This document shows, piece after piece, positions 13,351-31,145 of a stretch of DNA of 64,000 bases (positions within the stretch are counted from its first letter, which is position 1; the number at the start of each line of letters is the position of its first letter). The translations under genes were made by a program, and so were the position numbers. The stretch lies in assembly GCA_973895155.1 (NCBI GenBank), contig OZ316895.1, forward strand, positions 6,820,001 to 6,884,000, given 5' to 3'. The stretch is from Marsupella aquatica (lineage: Eukaryota; Marchantiophyta). The notes beneath the pieces were generated by a model that saw only the letters and a list, made by a program, of their open reading frames with translations, ran no database searches and was not told the DNA's origin.

Positions 13351-15140
13351 CCCAAGATTGCGGCTAGAATGCCAGAATGAAACACTATGCACATGCATTT
13401 AGATTAAAAATGGCAAGGCAAATCAAACCTTGGGGATCAGTTTAAGCTAGTAACTTAAATCTACATGATTGAGGCGCAAAGACCATCGAGCACAGAAAAA
13501 AGCATCATTTGGATACTACAGGTCAAAAGGAATCATTTTTTGGTGCATGCTGATTACGTTCATTTGGCAGGCCAAGGAATCTTTCTATGGTGCATGCAAT
13601 AGGATTCATCTGTATGGGAGAAGAAATGATTTTGTAGTGCATGTGCAACAAAAAAGCTCTGCACAACGATGTGTTCATAGTATTACAAGGCAAGTTACGC
13701 CACAGGTGTAAAATTTACTGTTTTGGCATCTATGAAATGCATGCTTGCATGTGTAGATCCGGTGGAACACTCCCTTCGCTTCATGGAGATCGAGATAATA
13801 CCATAATTTTTGGAGTACTGTGAAACACATTGTAATCAACTTCAGGAAATTCAAGCATGCTAATCAGAACACCAATGGGGCGATTGAGAGGTGGCACATA
13901 ACTCTGAAATGATACCTGTGTGAAGAGAAGTCAACATACCAAGGTAGGCTGCAAGGTTGTTTGGCTTCTTGACCAACTGGTTAACAAGCTTGACTACAAT
14001 CACTGGTGTATGTCTTGTATGAAGTGGCAGGGTCGGGTGTGGACTTGCAAAATTAAGGACATCATATGGAAAGGCATCTTGAAGGCAAGGACAATTCACA
14101 ATGACGATGTTAAGTATGAGGATGGTGGCACGGTGGCCTAGCATCATGCCATATCTTTTTTGATTTGAAGACAAATTCCATGAATAAAGTTTTATTTCTT
14201 ACACAATAAGATGATGTGTGCTTGGTGTGAATGGTTTAGGAGATAAATGAGTTTTTATGTGATCATGTCTCCTCTATTGGTAGGGACTAAGCAATAGGTT
14301 TCTTAAAAGGTATGCTAGAAAAGACACAGAAAAGCTTGACTGTTGGGTGTCAGTTTTGCAGGCTTAAAGTATTACATGTGCATTGTGCATTGGTATCAAG
14401 TATCCTGTCTGACAAAAAAGAATGTACCCAAAACATCCAAGTACAGGTCTCTTGAATCCAGAATGTTATCCATGCAAAGATACACAGGAAATCTAGAGAA
14501 CAACCAGAGAACCCATCAAAATAAAAAGTAATAGTAGAGGGGCAACCAAAAGGGTGGGGTTTTAAGGGCTGCCCAGGCATGGGATAGCCAGTGGCAACAA
14601 GGGGACCGGAAAAGGCCCTGGCCCGAAACTAAAGTGGGACCCAAAAATGGGGAGTCTTTTGGTGGGGGAGACAACAGGGACATGTCTCCCCAAATCTAGA
14701 AGGGAAGCAGCTCACCTACATAGGCCCTGGACTAAGTCTCAAATATTGCCTTGTGTGAGTGCCCTCTAGAAGATCACAAGATTTGGCTTGAGATAAGGTG
14801 TAACCAATGTGAGAGTAGTGGTTGCAAGGTCACTGGTTTCTTCACAGGGTGGACAAATTTTATCTCCTGGAGCAGTGTGTGAAAGTGACAGACTCATTGG
14901 AGAAACAAAATTTTGTAACATTGGTTATAGAACGGAAGTATCCATTCAACGAATAAATCGATACATCCGGGACAGTTGATCTGTTTTCTTTTATTATGGA
15001 AGTTAAACCACACTTGCCCCTATAAAGGGCTACGGGTAACCCGTAGCTCTCATTCTAAGGAGTACAAGTTCAAAAATTGGTTTTGAGCTCCACAAAAGGT
15101 GCTGACTGCAAAACCTTTGTTTGGCAACTACTCCACAAAA

Positions 15141-15344
15141 TGTGCTAGTGTTCCACCTTTTATGGTGAATAATGAGACATGGAATGAGGCTTTTATAGTG
15201 GCAGGAAATGTGCTAGTGTTCCACCTTTTATGGTGAATAATGAGACATGGAATGAGGCTTTTATAGTGGCAGGAAATGTGCTAGTGTTCCACCTTTTATG
15301 GTGAATAATGAGACATGGAATGAGGCTTTTATAGTGGCAGGTGT
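15141..15344. repeat. Three-copy tandem repeat, 68 bp unit
   Basis: Units 15141-15208, 15209-15276 and 15277-15344 are nearly identical (TGTGCTAGTGTTCCACCTTT at the start), so the duplication is recent. It lies about 200 bases beyond the 3' end of the UXT-like gene. Confidence 0.95.
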
Positions 15345-15554
15345 GATTTAACCAGATATGAAGATTTTGAATCTTCAAGACATTAAGATTATAGATTATT
15401 CAATATTGGGCCGGTTTCCCAGTACATACCGAAATTTCATGAAAAAAGTAGTATCGGAATTGGGAACATGAGAAAAAAGGTAAATACAGGTTCGAAAAGG
15501 ATCTTAGAACCTCATATTTAGTTGCGGTCTTACAAAAGCAAAAGAAGTGATTAT

Positions 15555-17182
15555 CTACCGCTCCTCGGGAATTTGCATCAATTCTCTAATGCCTTCCACC
15601 ACCTGCTCCAGAACCAGGCAAAATGGTTACAAAAATGGCAGTGTCTCAGGCCAAAACTCTTTCTGGCCATTTGAGAAGGGGGAAAGATAATACAATAATG
15701 AGATCTGCAGATGGGCAATCCAAATGAAAGAACATTAGCCAACCAATGTACGAACAGTGAAGCAAGGCGCCAGAATCATACCAACTTAATGTGCGCTTTT
15801 ATTCTTGCAATTTGCTGAGAGTGGCGCTCCACTTCTCTGTGTCAACGAAAACCCAGACAGACTGAAGTGAGTTTAAACCACTCACTTGTCAAACCACTCA
15901 CTTGTCAAACTGCTAGCAAAGTCAAGGGTTATGACCCACAGCATGCCACTAAGAAGGTCAGCTGGAGAAAACCGCACAGAAAGCAAAGATCTTTTGGAAT
16001 CTCACTTCGTCAACAAGACCTGCTTGGTGTCAATGTATCTCAGCGCTTCGTCTAAGGTGAATTCTGCGTGAAAGCCCAATCCGATGTCCACGAGTACTCG
16101 AGATGTGTCTGGACTGCAAGGTAGGAGTCAATCCAGAAAGAGTAAGAACACCATTGCTCATTTACTTGGCGCTGAATCCAACTCCCACTTTGAGCCCAAC
16201 GTGAATTTCCACAACCACCTCAGCAACAAATGCAATAATCTATGTAGTGTTGGCCAGACTCTGTTCATTGTGGTAGCTTAAGTTCATCAGTCAGATACTC
16301 ACACATGGCCAAAACCACGAACGTTCAAGCAGGATGAGACTCTAGCACCAGAGAGTAGGGGCACCGGAATCAAGAACGGATCACAGGTCCGCTATGAGAA
16401 ATTGGGAAATGTTTCAGATCTCCGCCACTGCAAATTTCAGTACAGATGTAAAACTTACACTTCAGCGTTAACGTAGACCTCCGAACCAAGATTGACCATT
16501 GTTTTGAGTTTCTTTAGTCCATTCTCTTGCAGCATCTGTATGTTCTTGGCCAAGTCGGAGCTGTGTCGGGTCAAGGAGTTCACAAGCTTTCAAGATTTCC
16601 TGCCGATGTCCATATTACACAGACTGATCTTTAAAGCACATGCATTTACTATACACCCGGTTTTAACTTCTAACCCTCTCTGACACACGCAAGTCCACAT
16701 CCTGATCCAAAAGTAGCGTTGGGTGTCCTATCTCAGTATTCTAGACATCTCCCACGAGAACAGAGTAACTAGTACAAACTCGATGCGGCACTGCTGCGGA
16801 TGTTCGAATTCAAAAGGATACAAAATCCTTTGTTGCTCGAAAGTTTTATCCCTGAGCACACAAGAATGATGAAACGAGCTAACAGTGAATGCCATTACTG
16901 GATTAAAATCTATCCTGGCGGATATGGACTGAAGTCTAATGGAACAGAGACAAAAATAAAATCAAGAATCGGCCATCTCTGAGCTAGTTGAGACGATGCA
17001 CTCGAATATTCACAAGACACAAGTCCAGCTTTGCTTTCAATTTCGGAGTCTGTCAATCGATGACGCCTACACAACAAAATAAACTCAATTGCATACCTTA
17101 ACGAGATAGCGTGAACTAAATCAGGCTTCAACCTTGCGTCCACAAAGGTTTCATACTTCTGAATCTTTGCCTGCGCCATCAT
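15555..17182 (-). CDS. UXT: UXT/prefoldin-alpha-like protein, seven exons
   Basis: Exons (minus strand): 17182-17097, 16851-16822, 16560-16459, 16113-16020, 15909-15902, 15836-15782, 15602-15555; all junctions GT-AG and in frame, 140 residues. It starts MMAQAKIQKYETFVDARLKP (the second Met could be the start), continues DKTFEQQRIFSDLAKNI, then TMVNLGSEVYVNAEVPDTSR and VLVDIGLGFHAEFTLDEAL, and ends VVEGIRELMQIPEER. This is the UXT pattern: two coiled-coil helices flanking a beta hairpin (LGSEVY.. VPDT.. D.GLGF). UXT is a small prefoldin-like cochaperone in the R2TP/URI complex and acts in nucleus and cytosol. Exon 5 is only 8 nt (codes Phe-Asp plus two bases); it is needed to keep phase between exons 4 and 6 and is the least certain part. 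The gene is scattered over short exons, so no long open frame reveals it. Neighbours are repeats on both sides. Confidence 0.85.
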
Positions 17183-18114
17183 TAGCTCATATCTGCAACA
17201 GCAATAAAACTATCATTTCCACACCCGTGCCTTTCATGCTCTACCTTCACTTGCCGAATTCTACCAGTAGTAGCAACATCCCTTTCGGTGCTTGACCTCC
17301 CATACCCTACAATTTGAGCTCCTGAATTCTAAGGCAGCAGAGGATAGATTCCCATACTTTAATGCCGAACCTGATCTCTGTCGAAGAAAAGGTACCCGGA
17401 AACCCTAAATACTTCTTTGGCTCCGGGGGTTCTCGGGCCGGCTCTACCTACGATTTACTTCGCCGAAATTGCTGAGAAAGAAGAGATTTCACAGGTGTTT
17501 TATGTACCCAGAAAGCTTTTTGTCATGAACTAAGCCTCCCAAGCAAATTTCGCAATCCCGTGTATGACGTTTAAAGGGTCCCATCCAATTGATCCGTGGG
17601 AAATTGGAGCATTGGATTCCCCTACAATGATCCACACTGTCTGTTCTGGTCTGTTCTGGTTCAAAACAATCTGTTGTCGTAGTTGCGTTCTTTCAGCCGC
17701 TGTGTGAGGGGAGTAAGCTTGATTGCCATCTCCTTCCCCTTCACACCCTCCCTCCCTTCCTGACTTCACTGCCGTAGCCCTAAACCCACTGCCCTTCCCT
17801 CGATTCAGTTTAAGTATCCTGAAAACTCGAAAACATACAGCACAGGGCTCGAATGTGGGCACATTCAGGTGAATTTTTTCAGAAAAAGCGAGCTTGGAAG
17901 TCACGAGTCACAAAACTCTCAGGGGTTTGTCAATTCCACCTTCGCCCCTGCCTAAACCTTCTCATAGGCAGTTTCAGCCATTGTGGGGGACAGGTCAATG
18001 ATTCAGCCTCCCTCAAATTTCAATAATCAGTGATTTAATTCGTTTTATTCTATTAATCCTAATCCAGAAACCCTAAATTACATATCCCGTGAGTCTTTGT
18101 TTCCTCTTTTTTTT

Positions 18115-18190
18115 ATTCCCCCTCAGTCTTGCCTCATGGTTTTTCCCTTTTTTCATTCCCCCTCAGTCTTGCCTCATGGTTTTTCCCTTT
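18115..18190. repeat. Two-copy 40-bp tandem repeat
   Basis: ATTCCCCCTCAGTCTTGCCT followed by CATGGTTTTTCCCTTT occurs at 18115 and 18155. Confidence 0.9.
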
Positions 18191-18423
18191 GATTCTTCCA
18201 TCTCTTTTAACTAATTGGCTTGATGAGGGTCATCAAAAAGTATTCCGAAATCCATTCTTTTCCAGATTTACTATGTGGGTGGGTCCAAAAGTACGTAGGT
18301 AGCAATGTACAAAAAACTAAGCCCAAATGGGCTTGAGACAACAAAATTATGGCAAAAAATCTCTATAGGGCAGGTGCATCTTGGGAGATGTACCCCAGTA
18401 GCACCTGGAGGAACTCACTTTAT

Positions 18424-18905
18424 GGCTCCCATCACTTGTGACATTTTGAGGCCTTGTACCCCCTAAATAATAAAAAATTTAAAATTGTTTGACTCCTATT
18501 AACTTAAAATATTCTTGAAATATTGCCAAAATTTTATGAGAATATATGGTCTAATAAGTCTCAAAACTGGATTTATATAAATACCCTCATATTGTTCCAC
18601 AATTTCTTTAAAGTTTTCCCTTCGAACCAACCTCAGGGGTAAGTTTCACTTCCATAAAAATGACACATCATGTACAACAAAGTATATGGTCATTTTATTG
18701 GTTCGAAGACAACTTAAGAATTTTGTCACTAGAACAATATGGTCATTTAAATCCAATTTTGAGACTTATAAGTCCATTATTTTCTTTTTAATCAATTTTT
18801 AGAACATTCAAAGAATATTTTAACTTTATAGGGGTCAATTTGTTTCTTCTTATATTTTAGGGGGTCCTAGGTCTAAAAATGTGAAAGGTGATGGGGAGGC
18901 CTCCA
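18424..18905. mobile_element. Foldback/MITE-like element with arms of about 205 bp
   Basis: Left arm 18424-18628 and right arm 18699-18905 are imperfect reverse complements around a 70-nt loop: CCCTTCGAACCA pairs with TGGTTCGAAG, GTCTCAAAACTGGATTTA with AAATCCAATTTTGAGAC, and the outer ends TCCCATCAC with GTGATGGGGA. AT-rich, no coding potential. Transcribed through, it would fold into a long hairpin. Confidence 0.7.
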
Positions 18906-20285
18906 TATAGTGAGACACTCGAGGAACCAACAAAATGACCTTATGCTTCATTGATTGCACAGTCATGAAATATCTATTTGTTGTATGGAAACAACCCTGG
19001 GCTCTCAGTCTTAACTAATATGCAGAGCATGTGCAAACCCTTGAAGGTTGGTTTTTTTATAGATTTTGAACTAATAATTATTAAATATTACCGACTTAAC
19101 AAAATAATTTTTTATAAAAAAAAGGAAATAACAAGGGGTAAGATCGAGGGATAGGGTTACGATTGCAGGGGTTCACTAATTTTACTTGGACTGAGGGTCC
19201 AGGGGGAAACAATGTCTTAAAACCCCCAAGAGTAGCATGGAAACAACATCAATCAATGAAGGAGGGTTTCATGACAAATCAATCAAATACGTCAATCAAT
19301 AACTCAGATCAAACGGCTAAAGATAATAAAATTTGTTGGTTACAAGAGGTTACCTAAGTAATCAAGTAAAGAGAGTAACTAAACTAAGTAGTTATTATAA
19401 CTCAAAAGTAAATGAATTGGTTACAAGAGGTCTATTAATAATAAACACTAGCCCGATTACCCTTTCCTTGAATGTAAAAAGATATGAAGAAAAAAATTTG
19501 AAGCTGCTATATGGCAAACACCTTCTACCCCATTTTGTCCTATTAGAAGAATAAATACTGAATTTTCTTTTAAATCCAGCCTAGTCTATCATTTCACTTC
19601 GTATTTGGTTTGAATTCAACAATTTTCTAACCCCTTTAATTATTTCAAGTCCATGATTTTTATTTCATATGTTAGGTTTTCCTATGATAGTTTATCATGT
19701 ATTTGATGAGATTTTTATTCTGTCATTCCTTCTCTATGGCATGACAAGGTTAGACTCACCACGATGCACTGGTACAAAAACCAGCCATGCCCAGTATGTC
19801 ATATCTCCATTGGTGAAAAACTTTCCAACCCTTATGGTTTAGAGGTTAATAGGTGTCACCTAAATAATGAATCTCACAATAGGAGCCTAAAAGTAGAGTA
19901 CAAAGCTAGAATACAAATCTAGCATACTTATCTATTAACCACAAAGTATTATACCGTTAAGGTACTTTGACTTATAAATTATGTACTTGTTTTTCACCTA
20001 AAGCGTAAGGTAATTTATTCACTTTAAAGGTTAAATTATGTATTTGTCTTTCACCAAAAACGTGCAACATTTTTGGTGTGCAACATTTTTATTCCATTTA
20101 TTTCTTTGAATCATTATTTTAATACATTTGAATACGAATCACTATTTTAATACATTTGAATACGATGCTATAGCTGCTATTTGATAAACCATTTAAATTA
20201 ATTGGTAGTTTACATAGGGTACAATTGACATTATTGTCAATAAGTTAAAATAGGTGTGTCTCAAAACCAAGCTGTTATTTTAGCC

Positions 20286-20399
20286 CAATTACCCGTTCCT
20301 TGAAAGTAAACAGTCAGATATGAAGAAAATTGCACAATTATACAATTACCCGTTCCTTGAAAGTAAACAGTCAGATATGAAGAAAATTGCACAATTATA
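20286..20399. repeat. Two-copy 57-bp tandem repeat with a diverged copy nearby
   Basis: CAATTACCCGTTCCTTGAAA...GATATGAAGAAAATTGCA occurs at 20286 and 20343; a diverged form is at about 19446-19500. Confidence 0.9.
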
Positions 20400-21914
20400 T
20401 TTCTATGCTATTTCATTAATCCTCATTTTAAGTGTTTTTTAATTAAGATTCATGATCACTTTTGTCTGTAATGGGGTTAAGGGTTACGGTCTAGAGGCTT
20501 CAGTCTAGACCCTAGGCCCTAGACTTTTATAGTAAGATGATTGAGCCTATGTCAAATCTCAACAATAATTGGTGATTTATTCCATTTTGTAAGGGAATTG
20601 AGATTGCAGAAGACTCAAGCGTCTACGAGGGAAAATATGTGGGAGCCACCTAATATTTACTTGTAAATATTAGTAAAATTACAGAGAACCTCAAATCTTT
20701 CTTTGTCTTCGAGGCATCCATAGGATCTTTAAAGATCTGGCCAAATCTAGCTAGAGGGAAGGGCAAATTTTTACAACTTTTGATTAAAATTAATTTGTTC
20801 CTCTTTTGCTAGGAGATGGAAAAGGAAACTAAGATCTTGGCAGTATTTTGCCAAAGGATTAAAAAACTCACTGTCAACAACAAATTAGTTCGTGGACCCC
20901 TTGGCTAATAAAATCAGAGGGAAGAGTCGATCTGAGTCGTCTCCATTTCTTATCTCCGGAAATCTCGTCCGTCCATCATAATGGCCAATCTATGGCTCAA
21001 AAGAAAGATCTCAAATAGATCTATGGATGGGTTCTGTCCGTTTTGCAAATTGGGTTAATATTTTTCAAATGAAAAATTAAACAAATCCAAGCCTTCCTAG
21101 CCGTCGATTTTGTTGATTTTACGATCTTTGCCGTCCATTTTGTAATGCCTCTAGAAATCTTATTCATCCATGTTAGAAGGCGATCTAGGGTGCAAAAGAA
21201 AGATCTCAATGAGATCTACGACTGGGTATTTTTTGTTTTGAAAATGAGTAAATAGTTTTGAGTATAAAATTCAATGAACTTTCAAGATTCCAGCCATTCC
21301 TCCTCCCTGATCCTGGGTTTCTATGTACTCTTCCCAGCATTAATGGCTGTACAATATGAGAGGTCCTTATATACCGAGAGTTGAGGTTTAATAAGGAAGT
21401 TATCAAATTAGTTATTAGTAATTATTTATTATATGAAAAATATTTTTTATAAATCTTTGAATTTAAGTTTTTAAGTTGGAAATGTAACTAAAATGGTTAC
21501 ATAGTGACAGTTTTAAACTTCTTGTTCTTTGCATTTCCAATGTTTTTACTTTTCTTCTTACGGCGTGGCGTATCAAAATTTACACCCAAATTGACATAAA
21601 CACGAATGAAAAGTATAAGTTGATTCACAAAACTGACGAGTCTTGTTTGTTGCGGTTGTTGTTGACGTGACAAGTTATGGTGCCAGGAATTTTGGAAAGG
21701 ACCTCTAGTTGGGTCCATAACAACAATATATTCATTCAAACTCAAAAGACAAAATAAAATAAAAATTTAAAATCTAAATTATACACGAGATGCACCTTGA
21801 GCTACATTGAAATAAAAATACACAATTGGATCCAGCCATACATTGATATAAACGAAGTAACTCGAACCCAACAGCAGATCCATGATCGGCACCAATGGTC
21901 ATTGAGCCGGCCAT

Positions 21915-23295
21915 CGGTATAAAGGAAGTCACTCCTACCCACAAGAGTTCTCGCAAGAGTTCCAAGATGAATCGCTAAGAGTAACAGCTGCACTAGATAA
22001 TTTTGTAAGATGCGAGTGATATAAGGTTGCTGCCAGCCAATATTTCACACAGACTGATAGCAGGAGTCTTGCCATAGGTTTGAAGAGACTGATGTTTACA
22101 GATCGTTCTCATTAAAGTACTAGCTTTGCACGGCATTGTGGTTCGGACTTACAAGAGACCTTCATCAAACTTGTCAATCGAAACGTTATCTGTCGCCAAT
22201 CAATACGTCACACTTTCAAAGGACTCTCCAAGCTTAATCCGGCTCACATGATGGGCTTAACTAGATATTGACGTGATTAACGACAGTAGTTCGAGAATCT
22301 ATAATGGTCATACAGCTTGGTGACACTTCTTGAACCTAGCCTTTTTTCCTTAGATGACATGATCAGCACATGTCAGTCAAGACTTTCCAATGAACCTCAC
22401 CTCGTTAGTAGCTGCGGAGGTCCGCACCATGGGTTGCCTGGCCGGGCATCTGCAGCTTGGCTTCCATCCCGTAGAGATTCCAAGCGAGAAGCGACAACAA
22501 AGCCAGACTGTAGCCGACGGACGCCCCGATTGGGTGTCAAGGCTGGGAGCAATTGCTCGGTGCAAGTCTTGAGGCGAAGGCAATGTGTGACAGCGAGCAG
22601 TGGAGTACGTATAATTTTACGCCACTTCAATTATCTACATTTCAAATCCCTGTCATTGCAAGGAGTCTTCTTGGTGTCCAGGGAGCCTCGCAGAGAGCTC
22701 GCGTTCAACACAGACTATGAGAAACGGTGCCGTGAGCCAACTTCAAAGGACTGAGTTGAATAGAAATAGAAGTCACGTGCAACGGACAATTGCCAGATAA
22801 CTGGTCCTGCCTGCAAAATATTGATCGAGTACAGTGTCACGTACAGTCACGTACTCGGATCTCCTCGTGGATGGCTACCGAAGAAGCAAAGAGTGTCCAT
22901 CGCTCAACTACTCGAAAGTTTTCTTAATTTAAAAAGTCCTCTTAATGTAAGCTTGACGTGAAGTGATCAGGTCAACGATACTGTTCCAGTTTTGATTTTA
23001 GCATTAGTAGCAAACCTTTAGTCTTGTTTGTTGACTTGATTAGTTCACTGTTAAATAAGTTGTCGATCATAAGTTGTTCGCGGACAGATGGTAGGCTAAA
23101 AGTAAGAACTTATATATACAATACCCTGCGACTTCTGTTGTTCTCTATACATCCAGGCAGCGTGGGTCCAAATCTGGCCAAGTAAAGTACGTTGTTAGTT
23201 ACTCATCTTTGCAAAACCATATTTTAAATTGCTCGTCCTGATGATATCTTTCGAACTTTTATATCACCATGTATGCTCTTGCCAAAACTATGTTG
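21915..23295 (-). pseudogene. Dead partial copy of the subtilase: promoter, exon 1 and start of intron 1
   Basis: Runs colinear with 29815-31145 of the intact gene, including exon 1 (about 22391-22525), its donor site (GAG/GTGAGG) and part of intron 1. The signal-peptide frame is still readable (SLLAWNLYGMEA versus SLLAWQLHGMEA), but the start ATG is changed and an indel near the exon end shifts the frame into a stop. No downstream protease exons follow, so it cannot make an enzyme. It lies about 2.2 kb beyond the 3' end of the intact gene in the same orientation, as expected of an old tandem duplicate that has lost its body. Confidence 0.75.
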
Positions 23296-25461
23296 ACAAC
23301 TTTACAGGATCTATGGCCGGATAGATGGCCCTTGTTAGATTTTGAAATTCTGCTCGTTAACTTTTTATTCTCGTTTTTCGAATGTGTATCTTGCTGACGT
23401 CCCCGGGGCTTCTTACAGTTGACTTGATTCTCGAATGTGCTAGATTCTTGGTCAACTAGGGCGTTTCGTAGGGAGGACACTTCGCGTGCGGACCGACTAA
23501 AATTGTGTATGAAAAGTCGTCAATAGTCCGAGAGTGAAATTAGCATCACAGTTATCATCAATTGCATCATATTATATCGTCATGTTCTATAAGTTTACGA
23601 GTAGTAGAATTTGAACTTCCAACAGGCGTATCTTGAAAACGTTAGCAGATTGAAATTGATTGATGACTCATAGCTAATGTTATGGTACAATCGTTTCCGT
23701 ACAGTATTGCTGATATCTGAAATGATTTGCAAGGCAAGTACCCGTAAAGTCCAGTACAGGTAAACTCAAACGTAATTACAACATTCTCCTCGCACAAATG
23801 GAAAAATGTCAGTGCGTTTCTGGATATTGTGAATAATGCTGTCATAGAAGAGTCCCGAGAAAAGTTTCACAACGATCCGAGAAAATTTCAAAAGAGTTGT
23901 TGGACTTGCGCACGATTGAAATCAGCCATTGCAAATATTTAACGCCCAGACTACGTTAATTCTTCTGGATTTGTCTGTACGCAGAACTATGAAAAAGTCA
24001 CAAACGCTTGTGCGTTAATTGAAGCTTGGTAGCTAGTCTGATGCAAGTGGCCAAACGGTCTAGACCATATCTTTTATTAAGTCCGACGGGCAAAAATTTA
24101 TTGCATTCCATGAAGGAAACCTTCGTTGGGCATGGCGTTTGCAGCGGGACCAGCCTTTTTTTGTTTGTTTGTTTCAGTTGCTTCGCCTTAGTTAGATGCT
24201 ATTGACTGAAACAGATCTAGATTAGAGGCTGCATGAAGTTAAGAGGCTGGGATCCAAATGGAAGAGTTTCGGTGCCTGTCCCGTATACTTATTTTCCTTT
24301 CTAATCTCATGGCAAATGAATCTCTAGTTTGGGACCTGGACGTTAACCTATCCCTGACCATGTCCGTCTCTATTCCTCTGACCAAGGTGTTATTTGCTAA
24401 TCTCATGGCAAATGAATCTTTTGTTTGGGACCTGGACGTTAACCTATCCCTGACCATGTCCCTCTCTATTCCTCTGACCAAGTGTTACTACACGGCTACA
24501 TTGACAAACTCGAACCCAGTAGATTAAAGTCCAAACAATAACTTTTCACCATCAAATGATGAAGACGAAACTAGTTGGTTCTGTCCGAAACTGTCTTTGA
24601 TGTGGCTGGCGGCATTGCCGAAAAGCAGAAGGGCACTTGTGTTGCAGTGGAATATATTTGGAGTTTGAGAGGAAAGAGTTCACCCTAGATTAGATTTTAG
24701 ATTACAATCGATGGCGCCCTGGAGCTGGAAGGAATACGGGATGTTAACTTTAATTGGCCACAGCTAGAGCCATGGAAGGTCTTACAGCTGTCACAAATGT
24801 TGCGAACACGTTGAAGCTAGGGGCCAAAATATGCAACAAAAGCCAGAAATGTTGCGAAGTTCAACGGTGCCGTCTTACAGTGCCGTGAAAGACACAGTTA
24901 TTGGTAAACTCTCTAATTTGACAAACACCTGAGTAGTTCATGACCGCAACAAGGTATCATTCAACCACATTAAATTCTTGGTTAAAGCCCCTAAAAGAAA
25001 AGATTACCTGAGTAAGCTCCTAACAAGGTAGCACTGACTGAAACTTAACACATCTCTTTAATTCAAAACACGAAAGGGCTACGTCTCTATAGCCGCACTT
25101 CGGTGGGGCCAACTTTTTACCCTTGCCTGTCACTGCCCAGATTATAAGGGGACGGCCAATTTCCATGCATAAAGGGACGGGCTGCGTCGTGAGTCCCACA
25201 TAGTTTCAGTTGCAGCACAAGCTAGCTGAGTGGATGTCAAATACAATATCTTGTCACGGGCAGAGCTATGGGGAACCTTAGGGCTGAAATGCTGATTAAG
25301 CGTACTATAAATAGATTCTCTAGCTATCCATCGCCAGTCATGCAGTGTCTAGTTTGGGACTGTGGACATTCGAGATCGATCAGAAAACGCTGTTTTAGAA
25401 GGGCAGCATCCAATTTTAAGCCCGGGACTCAAGTGACAGTTGGAAAAAGAAGCGCTGTGCA
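23296..25461. other. Spacer downstream of the subtilase
   Basis: Contains the subtilase 3' untranslated end and the 96-bp repeat at 24.3 kb. No further gene seen. Confidence 0.5.
24301..24482. repeat. Two-copy 96-bp tandem repeat
   Basis: Units start at 24301 and 24397 (CTAATCTCATGGCAAATGAA). The unit is a multiple of three, which is why an 89-codon frame with a repeated peptide appears; no other sign of a gene. Confidence 0.9.
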
Positions 25462-30400
<4,939 letters not shown>

Positions 30401-31145
30401 GATTGCGTTAACCTCGGGTGTCAAAGCTGGAAGCAATTGCTCGGCGCAAGTCTTCATGCGAAGGTATTGTTTGACAGCGAGCAGCGGAGCACGTATAATT
30501 CTATACCAGTTCAACTACATTATAAACCTTCTGTCATTGCAAGGATTGCATGTTCTCCTGGTGTCCAGAGAGCCTCGCAGAGAGCTCGCGTTCAGCCGGC
30601 CCTGTGCCGAAATGGAATAGACTGATCTGAATATAAATACAGTCAAGTAGTTTACAACCGAATGGTATAGAATAGAATCGTCCAGCTTAGAAAATATCGA
30701 GTAAAGTGTCAAGTACTGTTCCGTACTCATATCTACTCGTGCATGAATACCGAGGAAGAAGAGAGTGTGAATCGCTCAACGACTGGAAAGTCCGTAATGT
30801 AAACTTGACGTGAATTGCTGCAGGCAATCTTGCATATCCAGTGTTGACTTTGAATTAGTAGCAAACATCCTGTCTTGTTCGTTAGCTTGACGAGTTCATC
30901 GCTTAATGCGTTGTCGGTAATGAGATGCCCTCGGACAGAAATCGGACAGGTGGTAGACTAAGAGTAACGAACTTGTGAATGGCCTTCTTTTGTTCTCTAT
31001 CCAGGCGGCGTGGGTCCAAAACAGGCCAAGTAAATTAACTTGTTAGTTACTCATCTTCGCAATTGCATATTTTAAATTGCTCCTCCTGGTGGCACCCCTC
31101 TTTCGATATTTTCTTCTCACCATGCTCCTGCCAATAATATGTTGA
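30401..31145 (-). promoter_or_regulatory. Upstream region of the subtilase, present in three copies in the window
   Basis: The roughly 740 bases upstream of the subtilase ATG recur at 22545-23295 (with exon 1 remnant further in) and 36326-36985. Shared short motifs include TGACGTGAA at 30806-30814, 22954-22962 and 36665-36673, a bZIP/TGA-type site. No function was tested; the region is called a promoter from its place alone. Confidence 0.5.

Larger units (their letters stand above)
9578..15554. other. Spacer: CPR5 upstream region, repeats, no recognised gene
   Basis: About 9578-10570 is GC-richer and holds the CPR5-like promoter. Beyond it lie the 103-bp satellite, the half foldback element and the 68-bp repeat. 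Frames at 10110-10472, 12060-12485 and 13860-14174 have no domain I know. Confidence 0.5.
17183..21914. other. Spacer: UXT upstream region, foldback element, AT-rich DNA
   Basis: 17183-17950 is GC-richer and probably the UXT promoter. From 18.0 kb on the DNA is AT-rich with the foldback element and small duplications; 20950-21330 holds a diverged duplicate of about 180 bp (AAAAGAAAGATCTCAA...GATCTA). Confidence 0.5.

Noticed and set aside
21497-21745. 82-codon basic frame on the minus strand
   Set aside because: AT-rich DNA makes Lys/Asn-rich frames by chance; no homologue recognised.
24258-24527. 89-codon frame with a repeated 32-residue peptide
   Set aside because: The peptide repeat is simply the 96-bp DNA duplication; both strands are open, and there are no splice partners or homologues.
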